Positions 43,560-54,977 are shown, counted from the first letter of the stretch. The stretch: 64,000 nt of DNA from Liolophura sinensis (GCF_032854445.1 NC_088297.1:6963740-7027739), one strand, 5' to 3'. The notes: a model not told the origin generated them from the letters alone. Numbers and translations: made by a program.

Positions 43560-44990
43560 ATAATGTTAATAAGTAAATTTTATAGAATTCGATCACCAGA
43601 ACAAGCCATTTCCAAGCGAACACCGCTCAGATATTAAAGATATTTTGATAACAATAAGCATGAAGCGTTATCATTACAATAAACTCTGTTTTTTTTCATT
43701 TGTTTACCCTTCGGGGCTGTATCCATATTTTTACTTGCACATGTCAATTCTTTTTTGTTTTATCGACCTTTTACCGGATGAGTGGGGTATACAAGATCAG
43801 ATAAGCTCTAAACATAATAGGGTTTTTGTTCTTCACGCAGGCGTAGTGTTGAGTATCTGTTAGCACCAATACACGTTAACAACTAACCGCATTATAGTTC
43901 TTATGGGAATTTTACCTTTATTTCTGAGGATTGTTTATATTATCTATTAACGCTGTATGTTTATGTGTTATAAAGTATTCACACACAGTATTCTACATCT
44001 CGCGGCGTGTGTCCAGCATGTGGTTGTCTGTCTATGTAACATTTTCACACAGATCTTACCATAGCTCTACCTCTAACACAGTGTCCAGTACCTGGTGAGA
44101 TTTAGTTTGTGGTTGTCAGTGTGTGTCTTCAGTAACATTCTCAAACAGATTTTGTTGTAGTTCTAACTCTAGCGGCGTATGTCCAGTCCTTGGTGAGATT
44201 TGTAGTTGTCTGTCTATGTCTTATGTGACATTCTCACACAGATATTACTGTAGTGCTACCTTTAACAGCGTGTGTCGAGTCCCTAGTAAGGTGCAGTTTG
44301 TAGTTATCTGTCTATGTCTAATGTAACATTCTCACACAGATCTTTCTGTAGCTCTACCTCTCGCATCGTGTCTAGTCCCTGGTGAGATGGAGTTTGTTGT
44401 TGTGTTGTCTATGTCTCATGTCAGATTCTCACACAGTTATTTTTGTAGCTCTACCTCCACCGGCGTGTGCACCGTCCGTAATGAGGTGTAGCATGTGGTC
44501 GTCTGTCTGTGCCTTATTTAATATTTAAAGACAGATGTTGCTGTAGCTCTACTGTTATGACTCTAACAGCTTTTCCAATCCCAGGTGAGGTGTTGCAATT
44601 TCCACTGTATGACAATATATTAAGAAAATTAGCCTGTTGAATTTAACAAAAGTCTCTTGTCTGAGAGATGTCGGAATTGATTTGCTATTATAACACAATA
44701 TTGTGTCATATTTAACAATACATCCTGTTAGTCTAACAAAATCATTATGCTGAATTACGTGTTATGTTTAACAAAATAATCTGCTGCAATAAGAGAATAC
44801 ATTCCAGCATCACTGAGATACGTAACAGCACATTCCCTAAACTTTGATATGTTATATGTCTGTATTATTACATGGGGAAATGCAGAAAATTTTTTTTTCT
44901 AATTCACATTGTCAAACCACCTAAGCCTAGTTTCAACACCAAGAGCTCATTACACGGGTGACGTCATTATGTTCCTTACTCACTGTGATC
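43560..44990. repeat. Upstream part of EF-hand block 1, with ~110-bp tandem array (43990-44590)
   Basis: 43640-43950 matches 49970-50290 (AAGCATGAAGCGTTATCATT versus ACCATGAACCTTTATCATTA-like, CTTCACGCAGGCGTAGTGTT versus CTTCACTCAGGCGTACTGTT), so the duplication starts before the EF-hand exon. Within it, units of about 105-118 bases repeat five times with landmarks GTCTGTCTATGTCT, ACATTCTCACACAGAT and TGTAGCTCTACCTCT. A diverged remnant of the same array is at 50300-50400. Confidence 0.65.
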
Positions 44991-45026
44991 CCTTGGTATA
45001 ACGTCTACCTTTCCTACATTTCCTAG

Positions 45027-45503
45027 ATGGATTTGGAGATGTATATACAAAAGAAGTGGACAGCGCTTTTCAAGTTCATGAACTTCAGTCAAACCGGCAA
45101 GTTGACGTTTGCTGAAGTCATTGAGTATCCTGTCCACCTTCCACGTGCAGGAAAAGTGGAACACACCTTTGTTTTAGCGCAAGCTTTCTAAAAGCACTGG
45201 GACTCCATCTTCGAGGCCTTGGGCAAACCCAAAGACGAGGCGTCAGTGAGTCAGGATGACTGGGTTAAGGCTCAAACCATCATCAGCAAACAGGATTGGT
45301 ACCTCAGAGAGCTTATACCAGCTGTTGCAATGGCTTTTTTTGATATTGTGGACACAGACAAAGACGGCACAATTAGTTTTGCGGAGTGGCGGGAGTACTA
45401 CACGATGCAAGGAGTAAAAAGTAAGTGTACAATTCAAGACATGAAACAGAGAATGATTATTCGTTTTTATACACCCTTGACCAGACGAATTCAATCCGAC
45501 TGA
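45027..45503 (+). pseudogene. EF-hand protein copy 1 (calexcitin/SCP-like), stop and deletion
   Basis: Follows the acceptor CCTACATTTCCTAG. Reads MDLEMYIQKKWTALFKFMNF, degenerate EF-hand 1 (NFSQTGKLTFAE), then an in-frame TAA at 45189 in place of the Tyr/Lys codons of copy 3. After it: KPKDEASVSQDDWVKAQTII and EF-hand 3 with a canonical loop DTDKDGTISFAEW. The fourth EF-hand is gone: the sequence passes from AAAAAGT to GTACAATTCAAGACATGAA, a deletion of about 115 bases between short AAAGT repeats compared with copy 3. Calexcitin and sarcoplasmic calcium-binding proteins buffer or sense Ca2+ in neurons or muscle. Not functional. Confidence 0.8.
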
Positions 45504-45689
45504 CTGAAGGTGACCAAAATACACGGCTGTATTTTGTCCATAAACACACAATTAAGGTAAAGAAATGTTTTGTTGACAGCACCGTGTAGACAAAATAAAT
45601 CAGACAGACTCTGGGTAATGAAATGTTATGTTGGCAGCACTGTGTAGACAAAATAAATCAGACAGACTGTGGGTAAAGAAATGTTATGC

Positions 45690-46017
45690 TGACACCACTG
45701 TGGAGATGAGTAGTCGTATTAAGTAGGATTCACACTGGGTATTCAATAGTGTTCATGTTGCTTTACTTTTTATTACTTTGCTTTTACTTTTTTTGTGTAG
45801 ACGAAAATCAGCAGGATTCACACTATGCATTTACTTACGCGTATATCCATGCCACATTATTGTGTAGACAAATTTAGCAGTATTCCCACTAAGAATTAAG
45901 ATGTATTCACGCTATTATAGTGTGTAGGCGAATTCAGCAGGAATCAGACTAAGTATTCACATGTATTCATGTCACTACATAGTGAGGACGAATGATGCAA
46001 GATTCACATTAGGTATT

Positions 46018-46020
<3 letters not shown>
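45690..46020. repeat. 60-bp minisatellite, block 1
   Basis: Repeats of GTATTCA(G/C)ATGTATTCATG... CACTATATAGTGTAGACGAAT ... GCAGGATTCACACTAAGTA. Same array as 51690-52330 and 55040-55570. Confidence 0.75.

Positions 46021-46107
<87 letters not shown>
46021..46107. repeat. (AC)n(AT)n microsatellite
   Basis: A short CA run followed by about 35 AT units. It replaces the right end of the block 1 minisatellite. Confidence 0.95.
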
Positions 46108-46108
<1 letters not shown>

Positions 46109-46109
46109 G

Positions 46110-47930
46110 ACACGATATGACACTATTAACACTGTTAAAAACGTAGAGTTTGTTTTGGTTATATGGAGAATAAACAGACTGATTGGTTGATTTTTTGATT
46201 TATTTTTTTACTGATTTGACCGCACGTTGCTGGCTGACCTTCCCACGTACGACCCGGATTGTTTATATAGTATGTGGTTAACATTGCTGTACTGGGGATC
46301 CGGGAAATCACCTAGTTTCGAAACTATTCCCCACCTAAAAAAAAGGGGGAGCTGTCTCAGCTGCATTCTTGGAGCTGTCATGTTTGTGTTGTCTACATAT
46401 TCTTCGCATGTATCAAACCTAGAAGGGATTCCCTCGCTGTACATGTGTAAATGAGATGCACTCTCCTTGCACTCCATGACGCTCTCCATAGCAGTTCATA
46501 ATGTTAAATTTAGCGCCTTTGCCCTACAAATTTCTGAGGCGTAGAAAAAGCAGCAGTTTGAGCAATGGCGGTAAACAGTATTAGACCATATATTGTCGGA
46601 GAAGAGTACAGGTTCTGGACTATGGTGAAGACTCCTTTGAGAGAAAAGGCCCACTGGATGAGAATAATAAAGCTAAAAAATGAGAAATTTTAAGTTAAAT
46701 TAGTAATCATAAGTAAATAAAAGGAAACAACCAATACTTTAATAGGGACTACGCTGGTATGATAACGAATGACTGAGAACAAAACTCTAAATCAATGCAC
46801 CTTTGAAGCCAAAATGAACAAAAAAAATTTCCAAAAATAAAATGTGTGTGATAGATTTCGTCACTGGAAGACTTTCCCACATACAGCAACAGAGGGAGTC
46901 AGCATGAGCTGGGCTTCCTCACAGCTTCCCGAAGTTGGCGGGAATTTGTGAAAGATTAGAATAAAACGCTCGGCCTGCAGCTTAATGGTTAAACAATGGT
47001 TGCCCTCCGTCATCAGCACAGTACATAGTACTTTTAAGTCAACACTGTATAAACTGGTTGTAAATTTCATGAAGTTTATTTGTAAATCACATTTGTGGCT
47101 AAATGATGTAGGTCAAGGTCCATCAGGTGTAATATGTCTAATACATAAAATAGTACAAATTTACAGCTTGATATATGTGAGAGAAATATTTACAGCTTCT
47201 AAATTTACACTGAAATGTGTTTCTAACGAAGCTGCAAGTAGTTCTTGCTGTAAAATTACACCATGATTTCGACTGAAGAAATCGATGTTTGTTTGCTGGT
47301 TTACTTATTGTTTGATTTTTTTTAAAGAAAATATTATTTTCAACCCCAAAAATACCGTCACAAGACGGCTTGCCCAATATCAGAAGTTATTTTGTGGATT
47401 TCTGTACTTTGGAGGAGAAGGGATTCATTTTCAAATATAGCTATTTTAGACTTTCTTCCATAGCGCCTTCTTTTCTATTCAACAATTCCGGGCAATAACA
47501 AGAGATTGGCTCTTAATGATTACATCTCTGTTTTTTTCACCTACGGTTCAGCGTATTGTATTCTTTGTCAGTCTTGCCGTGTGATGTTGGTGGGTAGGGA
47601 TTTTTCTCAGTATTGAACCAAACCAATAAATCTCAAACTCTAAACATAGCACGGTTATGTGACTTTCAATGGGTTGCTAATCAGCCAACCATGAATCAGC
47701 TAACAGTGACAAGATCAAGACGATCCAGGTACAGGAGTTGTATTAGTTTAGTGTGGCATACTCTGGAGGTATAGATCATCTATATTTCTGGTCTGGACAT
47801 TTTTGTGTTTATTTTGAGGTTTGTTTAATTCCTCTATGCTCATTTTGGAAAATTTGACATAAGAAAAACGTTGCATTATTGTCTGTTTCTTTTAACCTTT
47901 CGCCTACATTGAGCCATCAGTGTAAAATCA
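46110..47930. repeat. Block 1 downstream spacer, duplicated at 56400-58270 and 58440-59270
   Basis: 46210-46520 matches 56380-56680; 46560-46720 matches 56710-56900; 46860-47930 matches 57200-58270, and 46985-47900 also matches 58440-59260. Shared strings include TTACAGCTTCTAAATTTACA, ACCAAACCAATAAATCTCAA and CTGGTCTGGACATTTT-like runs. No conserved ORF; presumably non-coding. Confidence 0.7.
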
Positions 47931-47942
47931 ATGATACCCACT

Positions 47943-48425
47943 ATCAAAATTACATTTAGTACAAGTAGTAGCAGAAGTGGTGTATGTAGTATAAGTAATA
48001 GGAGTATAGTGGTACATGTAGCATTAGTAGTTGCAGTGCTAGTATTTGTAGTTACAATAGCAATAGTAGTAACGGTTCGAGTAGCTGGAGTTAAAGTGGA
48101 AGAGATGGTAGTAGCAGTAATTGTCGTAGCAAGTAGTAGTTGTGATAGTTGTAGCGGTAGCATCAGTGCTAGTAGTAGTAGATGGTACATGTAGTACCAC
48201 TTGGAGTGGCAGTAAAGGTAATAGTAGCTATAATAGTAGCAGCAGTAGCAATGATATTAGGAACAAAAGCAATAGTAGTAACGGTTGCAGCAGATGTTGT
48301 TAAAGTAAAATTGATGGTAGTAATGGTCATTTTCGTAGCAAGTAGTAGTAGCTTTGATGGTTGTAGCGGTGGCAACAGTGCTAGTAGCAGTAGTAGCAGT
48401 AGATGTAGTAGTAGTGATTGATTGA
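47943..48425. repeat. Degenerate (GTA)n trinucleotide array
   Basis: AGTAGTAGCAGTAG-type sequence with interruptions. Long ORFs of Val/Ala/Ile on + and Thr/Leu on - are by-products of the triplet period. 48185-48340 is homologous to 59880-60030. Confidence 0.85.
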
Positions 48426-48522
48426 AACCGTCAGATAGCACACAGGGTCTAACAAATGCTGCGAGGCGAAATATTTACACGCCATATGCAGGACAGGTAT
48501 ATTGCTCTCCAAGTAGCGATAC

Positions 48523-49044
48523 TCATCTTTTATCTTTTATAACCTTTGCTATGTGTAGATTATTTAAAGCCAGATGATCATCAGTATACCGTTCAGTGAA
48601 TGCAAAGGATCGGACCTTGTGAGGGTTACGCCTATTCTTACGAGAACAGGTATCAGTCAACCAAAAAGAGGGGTAGGCGCAATATGCACCCAATGGGATA
48701 CCCATATGTTGATATATGGTTTCGCCGAATTTCACGTAGATGTTATTAATGAGAAATTCCAGCAATTCAATAAACCACGAAATATTCCATGAGAGGTAAC
48801 CTTTGTATGTAGCGGAACTCAAGAAGGTTTTTGTTGATTTTGACGTCAATGTAGGTATAGGGATGTCCTTGTACGGTAGGTGCATTTGATCGTTTAGTTC
48901 TTTGTAGAGATGTTTAGAGTTCTTCAGAAGTTCTTCAGAATAGTTCAAGGCGTACCACATAGAGATCAAAACCAGAGCAGTGTCGACAGTGTGATAGTTG
49001 GCAAATGGTCTCACGAAAACAGGTGAAATGCGCCCTCTTGTCAA
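48523..49044 (-). pseudogene. Reverse-transcriptase ORF fragment
   Basis: LEFLINNIYVKFGETIYQHM and GIPLGAYCA match the RT pre-catalytic block of the 20.9-kb fragment, followed by ERYTDDHLALNNLH, which corresponds to the catalytic Y-x-DD box (here YTDD). The upstream half (KELNDQMHLPYKDIPIPTLT) is not recognised. Its first codons (RPFANYHTVDTALVLISMWY) are encoded by the end of an R1 repeat (48985-49130). ORF is open for 173 codons but lacks both ends. Confidence 0.65.
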
Positions 49045-49130
49045 TTTACTCCAGCTGGAGCTTTTTTCTGCCCATGTAAATGCATAAATAAAAATTTACA
49101 CGCCCCCTAGCACCATGGCTTAAGCAAGTA
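48985..49130 (-). repeat. R1 fragment continuous with the RT ORF
   Basis: GTGTGATAGTTGGCAAATGG, TTGTCAATTTACTCCAGC, TGTAAATGCATAAATAAAAA, CCATGGCTTAAGCA: the R1 sequence inverted. It is the only R1 copy joined to coding sequence. Confidence 0.6.
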
Positions 49131-49382
49131 TATGAAGTACAAAATTAGGAAAGACTCATGCAAAGAGAAGCAAGTAACTGTTTTGAATTATGTTGAAAAC
49201 ACACAAGGAATGTTATACGTCAATGAAAAAACTCTATGTATCAATCTATGGATCTCAGTAGCTGTTCTGTTGCAACTGTTTTCATGGTTGTACAGGGTAG
49301 AAGGCAGGAGACGATGTAGAACATTACACCATGATTTCCGTAATATCAGATGGTTCAGTGGACGTACATGTAGATAACAGAA

Positions 49383-49803
49383 GCAACAAGATCATATCAG
49401 CCAACAAGCAGAAACACAAACAACAAAATCATACAACCCAACAAGCAGAAACAGAAACAACAAGATTATATCAGCCAACGAGCTGAAACAGAAACAAAAA
49501 GATCATACCAGCCAACAAGCAGAAACAGAAACAAAAAGATCATATCAGCCAACAAGCAGAAACAAAAACAACAAGATCATATCAGCCTACAAGCAGAAGC
49601 AGAAGCAGCAAGATCATATCAGCCAACAAGCAGAAGCAGAAAACAACAAAATCATATCTCCCAAAAAGCAGAAACAGAAGCAGCAAGATTATATCAGCCA
49701 ACAAGCAGAAACAGAAACAACAAGATTATATCACCCAACAAGCAGAAACAGAAACAACAAGATCATATTAGTGAACAAGCAGAAACAGAAACAGCACAAT
49801 CAT
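49383..49803. repeat. 36-37-bp minisatellite, about 11 units
   Basis: Units of CAGCCAACAAGCAGAAACAG then AAACAACAAGATCATAT. Purine-rich on +. No SINE or coding link seen. Confidence 0.9.
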
Positions 49804-49899
49804 TTACTGTGCACTATAGTTATTCAGATACACAGAAGGTAAAGTCCAACAAAGGTCCGTCCGTCTTCGTTCACACACAAAATTGGACTCCTTTTATAT

Positions 49900-51110
49900 C
49901 TGTGTACTATGCAAGCTTTGGGTATCCAGAGCACAAGAACAGATGCAATTTTCACTGCTATTTTGTCAGATAACAACGGATATTTTATGATCAACCGCCA
50001 TGAACCTTTATCATTATATAAAAAAAACTTTATTTGTAACCTCTCGGGTCTGTGTCATTTTTTTTACTTGTACAGTTTAGTTCTTTAGCTCGGATTTACA
50101 ACCAGTGGTGTACATCGGAAGTCTTTGTCCTTCACTCAGGCGTACTGTTCAGTATCAGTTAACATGAGTTCACGGTAAAAGCTAACCGTATTATAGTTCT
50201 CGACACCTAGCGATACAGTATATGTTTGGCGTGTTGAAATTCTACCAGTACTTTTGAGGTTTGTGTATTTTCTGTCTTCATTTTCATAAATTTGTACCTC
50301 AATCTGTAACATTTGCACCCAGATCATGCTGTAGCTCTGTCTATCCCTTGTGTGACATTCTCACTCAATTCTCACTGTAGCGATACCTCTATAGCCTGTT
50401 TCTTTTCATTTTTCGCCCGTATTCAGCTATAAGCAATTTTGTTCACATATCTGCGAAGTTATTGTAAACGAAAATACGCAGCAGTTGTCCAGCGTGCCAC
50501 TCGTTTTCAAATACCAGTATTAATGACGCCCTCAGATTCCTTGCGTTCATGTTGCTACCAAGCTTATGGAGCTCAAAAGTATGAATAAGAAAAACTGCTC
50601 TGGCAACATTTTCCTGATAAAAATATGGAAGTTTTTGGAGCATATGAATGTATAAATTAGGTGATGCTGCGTGTTGCTACCAAAAGTCAAAGTTGGTAGT
50701 AAATTCGAGTGGTTTTAAGGAGAGCTGAATATTGATGATAAGTTAAAATGTATGTACATTATATGTATGTACACTTGGGATTTTATGTCGGAAAAAATTT
50801 AAAAGAAACAGACTATAGCAGAGTGGCCTGTCCTCGCTGAGGTGTTGCGCTTTCCTCTGATCGATACCGGATATTTCTAAAGTTTTGCCCCTAGCAGGAT
50901 TTCTCCTCCCTAAAATCTGAAATAGAACAGAAGCTTCTCCCCTCTTGAGAAGGCCTTAAAATTATGTAAATTTTTTTCATTTGTGGTTGTTTTTTCTTTA
51001 ACAACTCACCAAAATATCTTCAGAGTGTATCATTTAAATGCTTTTTTACTTATTTATTCACTTTTTTGCTTACTCAATGTGTTCCCGTGGTATAACGTCT
51101 ACCTTTCCTA
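49900..51110. repeat. Block 2 upstream spacer
   Basis: 49970-50290 matches block 1 (43640-43950); 50800-51040 matches block 3 (54080-54300), for example CAGAGTGGCCTGTCCTCGCT against CAGAGTGGCCTGTCCTTGGT. Confidence 0.65.
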
Positions 51111-51120
51111 CATTTCCTAG

Positions 51121-51531
51121 ATGGATTTGGAGATGTATATACAAAAGAAGTGGACGGCGTTTTTCAAGTTTNNNNNNNNNNNNNNNNNNNNNNNNNNNNN
51201 NNNNNNNNNNNNNNNNNNNNNNNNNNNNNNNNNNNNNNNNNNNNNNNNNNNNNNNNNNNNNNNNNNNNNNNNNNNNNNNNNNNNNNNNNNNNNNNNNNNN
51301 NNNNNNNNNNNNNNNNNNNNNNNNNNNNNNNNNNNNNNNNNNNNNNNNNNNNNNNNNNNNNNNNNNNNNNNGGAGTGGTGGAAGTATTACACGATGCAAG
51401 GAGTCAAAAGTGAGGGATTTATCCGCTCTACCTTCGCCAAGATGGATTCCAACAATGACGGCGTGATTTCGCGAAAGGAATTCGAGCATGCCCTGAAAGT
51501 TCTACTGTACACGGCACGAACCAGGGAATGA
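51121..51531 (+). CDS. EF-hand protein copy 2, interrupted by assembly gap
   Basis: Acceptor CCTACATTTCCTAG and MDLEMYIQKKWTAFFKF, then 200 N, then EWWKYYTMQGVKSEGFIRST, FAKMDSNNDGVISRKEFEHA and a stop after LKVLLYTARTRE. EF-hand 4 has an ideal loop (DSNNDGVISRKE). Copies 1 and 3 are disabled, so this could be the functional member, but roughly the central third is unknown. In the aligned copies the gap would span about 300 bases, so 200 N is a placeholder. Ca2+ binding inferred from the loop. Confidence 0.6.
   Translation: MDLEMYIQKKWTAFFKFXXXXXXXXXXXXXXXXXXXXXXXXXXXXXXXXXXXXXXXXXXXXXXXXXXXXXXXXXXXXXXXXXXXEWWKYYTMQGVKSEGFIRSTFAKMDSNNDGVISRKEFEHALKVLLYTARTRE
51172..51371. other. Assembly gap (200 N)
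   Basis: Exactly 200 N, the usual placeholder for a gap of unknown size. It lies in a duplicated region, where assemblers tend to break. Confidence 0.98.
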
Positions 51532-51689
51532 TTATTCGTTTTTGTACACTCTTGACTAGACGAAATCAATCGGACTGTCTCAAGGTGATCAAATGCTTCG
51601 TGGGCACCACCTTCTCGACAAAATTAATCAGAAAGACTCTGGGTAAAGAAATGTTATGTTGACACCACTGTGCAGACGAGAAGTCGTAT

Positions 51690-52330
51690 TAAGAAGAGTT
51701 TTCACTGGGTATTCAGTAGTGTTTATCCCACTTTTTTGTATAGACAAAATAGGAAGGATTAACACTAAGTAATCTCATACACTTATATCCATGTCACTTT
51801 ATAGTGTAGACGAATTTAGCAGTATCCCCATTAACAATTCAGATGTATTCAAGACATTATATTGTGTAAACAAACTAAGCAGGAAACACTATTTTTCAGA
51901 TGTCTTCATGTCAGTATGCAGTGTAGACGAATGATGCAGAATTCACACTCAATGTTCAGAGGTACATATATTCATGTCTCTATATAGTGTAGACGAAATC
52001 AGCAGGATTCACACTATGTAGTGATATACATGTACGTCCATGTTATCATTAAACGTAAACAAATTATGCAGGGGTCATACAAAAAATTCAGATGTATTCA
52101 TGCCCGTATATTGTGTAAACGAATTATGCAGGATTCACGCATAGTATTCATGTCACAAAATAGTGTAGATGAAATCAGCAAGATTCACACTAAGAATTCA
52201 TGTACATGTATATTCATGTCACTATATTGTGTAGATGAATTCAGCAGGGGTCACACAAAGTATTCAGATATATTCATGTCATTATATTGTACACACAAAC
52301 TAAATAAGATTTATCCTCATTAACTATGTC
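51690..52330. repeat. 60-bp minisatellite, block 2
   Basis: About ten units with ATTCATGTCACTATATAGTG, TAGACGAATTCAGCAGGATT and CACACTAAGTATTCAGATGT. Confidence 0.8.
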
Positions 52331-52369
52331 AGCATTCAGAAGACGATTTATATAGAATTCACTTTGAAA

Positions 52370-52957
52370 CTTCAGATAAGAGCATTTCATTTTACTGAGT
52401 AGGTAGTTTTAAATTCTCCCTAGATATTCAGTTGTGAGGTGGAAGGTTTTTATTATGGTATTTGCTAGTGTGATGTGTACTCATAAAAATAAATAAGCTA
52501 TTTCACCAATAAATACTAAGGTTTGTGTGTGACGTTACTGACAATGTGTTTCATATTGTACACCTTGGACTTCGAAGACTTCAAGACATTTAATTTAATG
52601 AAAAACAAATCACAGAGAAGTGAAAGGTAGTTGGAGATATCTAATGCCACAGGTGAAACAGGGTAAGTTGGATTCGATCACGGAAATCCAATGGTTAAGA
52701 TGGTGCAGACATTAGACATGTAGGGTAAAGTTCATATCGCCGCCATTGCTTTTAAGGTAGCTTTCTTCTTATCTGTTGGCAAATGTCTCATTAAATCATG
52801 TCAGGCGCGTTTTCATAAAGAGGTAAGCTATGTATGGATCACGGCTATGGGGGAACCCACCACTGACTTGGTCGTATACCGTACAGCCATAGCTATCATC
52901 ATTATCAAATTCATTCACTCGTGACCTAACGTTCGTCCTTAAGGCAAAAAACAGGTC
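52370..52957. repeat. Block 2 spacer, duplicated at 55600-56215
   Basis: Collinear with block 3: CATTTTACTGAGTAGGTAGT / ...GTGGT, GTGTTTCATATTGTACAC / CATGTTGCACAC, ATGGATCACGGCTATGGGGG in both. A shorter third copy of its end is at 53560-53610. Confidence 0.8.
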
Positions 52958-53219
52958 GTGGCCTCCGTGGCTCAGTTGGTTAGCGCGCTAACACAGCGTA
53001 ATGACCCAGGAGTCTCTCACCAATGCGGTCGCTGTGAGTTCAAGTCCAGCTCATGCTGGCTTCCTCTCCGGCCGTATGTGGGAAGGTCTTTCACCAACCT
53101 GCGGATGGTCGTTTGTTCCCCCGGGCTCTTTCCGGTTTCCGCCCACCATAATGCTGGCCGCCGTCGTATAAGTGAAATATTCTTGAGTACGGCGTAAAAC
53201 ACCAATCAAAAAAAAAATC
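52958..53219 (+). mobile_element. SINE, full length, 11-bp target duplication
   Basis: Flanked by AAAAACAGGTC at 52947-52957 and 53220-53230. Head TGGCCTCCGTGGCTCAGTTG then GTTAGCGCGCTAACACAGCG, box B GTGAGTTCAAGTCCAGC, tail ACACCAATCAAAAAAAAAAT. Block 3 has the uninterrupted site near 56200. Confidence 0.95.
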
Positions 53220-53434
53220 AAAAACAGGTCAGTCGTGCATTAACACAGTCAAAAACTTAGAGATTTTTTTGGTTATATGGAGAATAAACAGACGGATTGT
53301 TTAATTATTTTTTTTTTTTGCTGATTTGATCGCATGTTGCTGGCTGACCTGCAAAAGCAGTTCAGTTGCACTTTAACACAGTAAGAATGTAGGTTTTCTT
53401 GTTTACAAGTGGAATAAAATGAAGGATTGTTTTA

Positions 53435-53560
53435 TTTATTTATTTATTTACTTAATTGATTGGTGTTTTACTCCGTACTCAAGAATATTTCACTTATACG
53501 TTGTCGGCCAGCATTATGGTGGAAGGAAACCGGGCGAAACCCGAGCGAAACCCACGGGTT
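53435..53560 (-). mobile_element. SINE 3' half
   Basis: TTATTTACTTAATTGATTGG, TGTTTTACTCCGTACTCAAG, GGCCAGCATTATGGTGGAAG, ending in GAAACCCACGGG. A homologous decayed tail is at 56275-56410 in block 3, so this one predates the duplication. Confidence 0.8.
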
Positions 53561-53564
53561 TTAT

Positions 53565-54370
53565 TCACCCGTGACCTAACGTTTGTCCTTAAAGCCAGAA
53601 CAGGTTAGTCGTGCATTAACACCGTAAAAAAAGTTCATTTTGGTTATATGGAGGATAAACAAACGGAATGTTTGTTTTATTTTTTTTTTACTGATTTGAT
53701 CACATCTTGCTGGCTGACCTGCCTACGTACGGCCTAGATTGTTTGAAACTATAACATATATATACTTGGGATTTTATGGCGTACTTAACAATTTTTCAGT
53801 TATGCGATGATGAAGAAGTTTGAGCAAGGACACATAACTGCTGGCCCAGTGTCAGTGAAAAGTGGCTGGCTGGGGGGTCATTTCTGTTGTGTTTGGCCTG
53901 ATATTTCAGTGGCGACAGTACTTTGGTTGCATTACTTTGCAATCATATTGATTGTGTCCTCTTGTGGCAGGGCGAGTTTGATTGAGTTTGCTCAAATGTC
54001 GCAGCACTGAGTTGCAAAGCAAGGCAGTAAGAACAACAATTTTCTTTGATGTGACAGCACCCGGCTTTGATTACAAGTATCCCGAAATAATTTAAAAGAA
54101 TCACACTGTAACAGAGTGGCCTGTCCTTGGTGAGGTTTTGCGATTTCCTCTGATCGCTACCGGATTTTTCCAGCGTTTTCTCCCTAGAAGGATTTCTTCT
54201 CACTAAAATCTGATATAGAACAGAAGCTTGTCAACTCTCGAGACGGCCTTAAAATTGTATAAGTTCTTTCATTTGTGGCTGTTTTGTGTGCATGATTTAA
54301 ATGTTTGTTTTATTTATTTAGACTATGTTGCTTACTCACTGTGATCCCTTGGTATAATTTCTACCTTTCC
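53565..54370. repeat. Block 2/3 junction spacer
   Basis: 53560-53740 repeats a piece of 52900-53340 (TTTTGGTTATATGGAG, CTGCTGGCTGACCTGC-like); 54080-54300 is the upstream spacer of block 3. Confidence 0.6.
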
Positions 54371-54382
54371 TACATTTCCTAG

Positions 54383-54895
54383 ATGGATTTGGAGATGTAT
54401 ATACAAAAGAAGTGGACAGCGCTTTTCAAGTTCATGAACTTCAGTCAAACCGGCATGTTAACCTTTGCGGAAGTCATTGAGTATCCTGTCCACCTTCCAC
54501 GTGCAGGAAAAGTGGAACACGCCTTTGTTTTAGCGCGAGCTTACAAAAAGCATTGGGACTCCATCCTCGAGGCCTTGGGCAAACCCAAAGACGAGGCGTC
54601 AGTGAGTCAGGTTAAGGCTCAAACTATCATCAGCAAACAGGGTTGGTACCTCAGAGAGTTTATACCAACTGCCACAATGGCTTTTTTGACATTATGGACA
54701 TAGACAAAGACGGCACAATTAGTTTCGCGGAGTGGCGGAAGTATTACACGATGCAAGGAGTCAAAAGTGAAGAATTCATCCGCTCTACCTTCGCCAAGAT
54801 GGATTCCAACAATGATAGCGTGATTTCGCGAAAGGAATTCGAGCATGCCCTGAAAGTGTACAATTCAAGACATGAACCAGGGAATGATTATTCGT
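54383..54895 (+). pseudogene. EF-hand protein copy 3, frameshifted
   Basis: Acceptor CCTACATTTCCTAG, then MDLEMYIQKKWTALFKFMNF, NFSQTGMLTFAE and RAYKKHWDSILEALGKPKDE. Compared with copy 1 it lacks nine bases (in-frame, DDW lost after VSQ) and one T in a T run at about 54684, so the first frame ends at 54703. The second frame (from about 54684) continues with EF-hand 3 DIDKDGTISFAEWRKYYTMQ and EF-hand 4 DSNNDSVISRKE, in which loop position 6 Gly is Ser. It still has the whole exon and clear homology. A T-run indel could also be an assembly error. Confidence 0.75.
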
Positions 54896-54977
54896 TTTTG
54901 TACACTCTTGACCAGACGAAGTCAATCCGACTGACTCAAGGTAACCAAATGCGATGTGGGAACCACTGTGCAGGCAA

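Noticed and set aside
47876-48441. Long Val/Ala- and Thr/Leu-rich ORFs on both strands
   Set aside because: They follow the GTA triplet period, appear in opposite strands at once, and lack any domain.
51038-51531. Four long ORFs crossing the N gap
   Set aside because: Most of their length is translated N. Only the + frame starting at 51121 matches EF-hand copies; the others are artefacts.
52958-53040. Possible tRNA gene from box A and box B
   Set aside because: It is the SINE head: an extra 30-odd bases separate the boxes and no acceptor stem closes.
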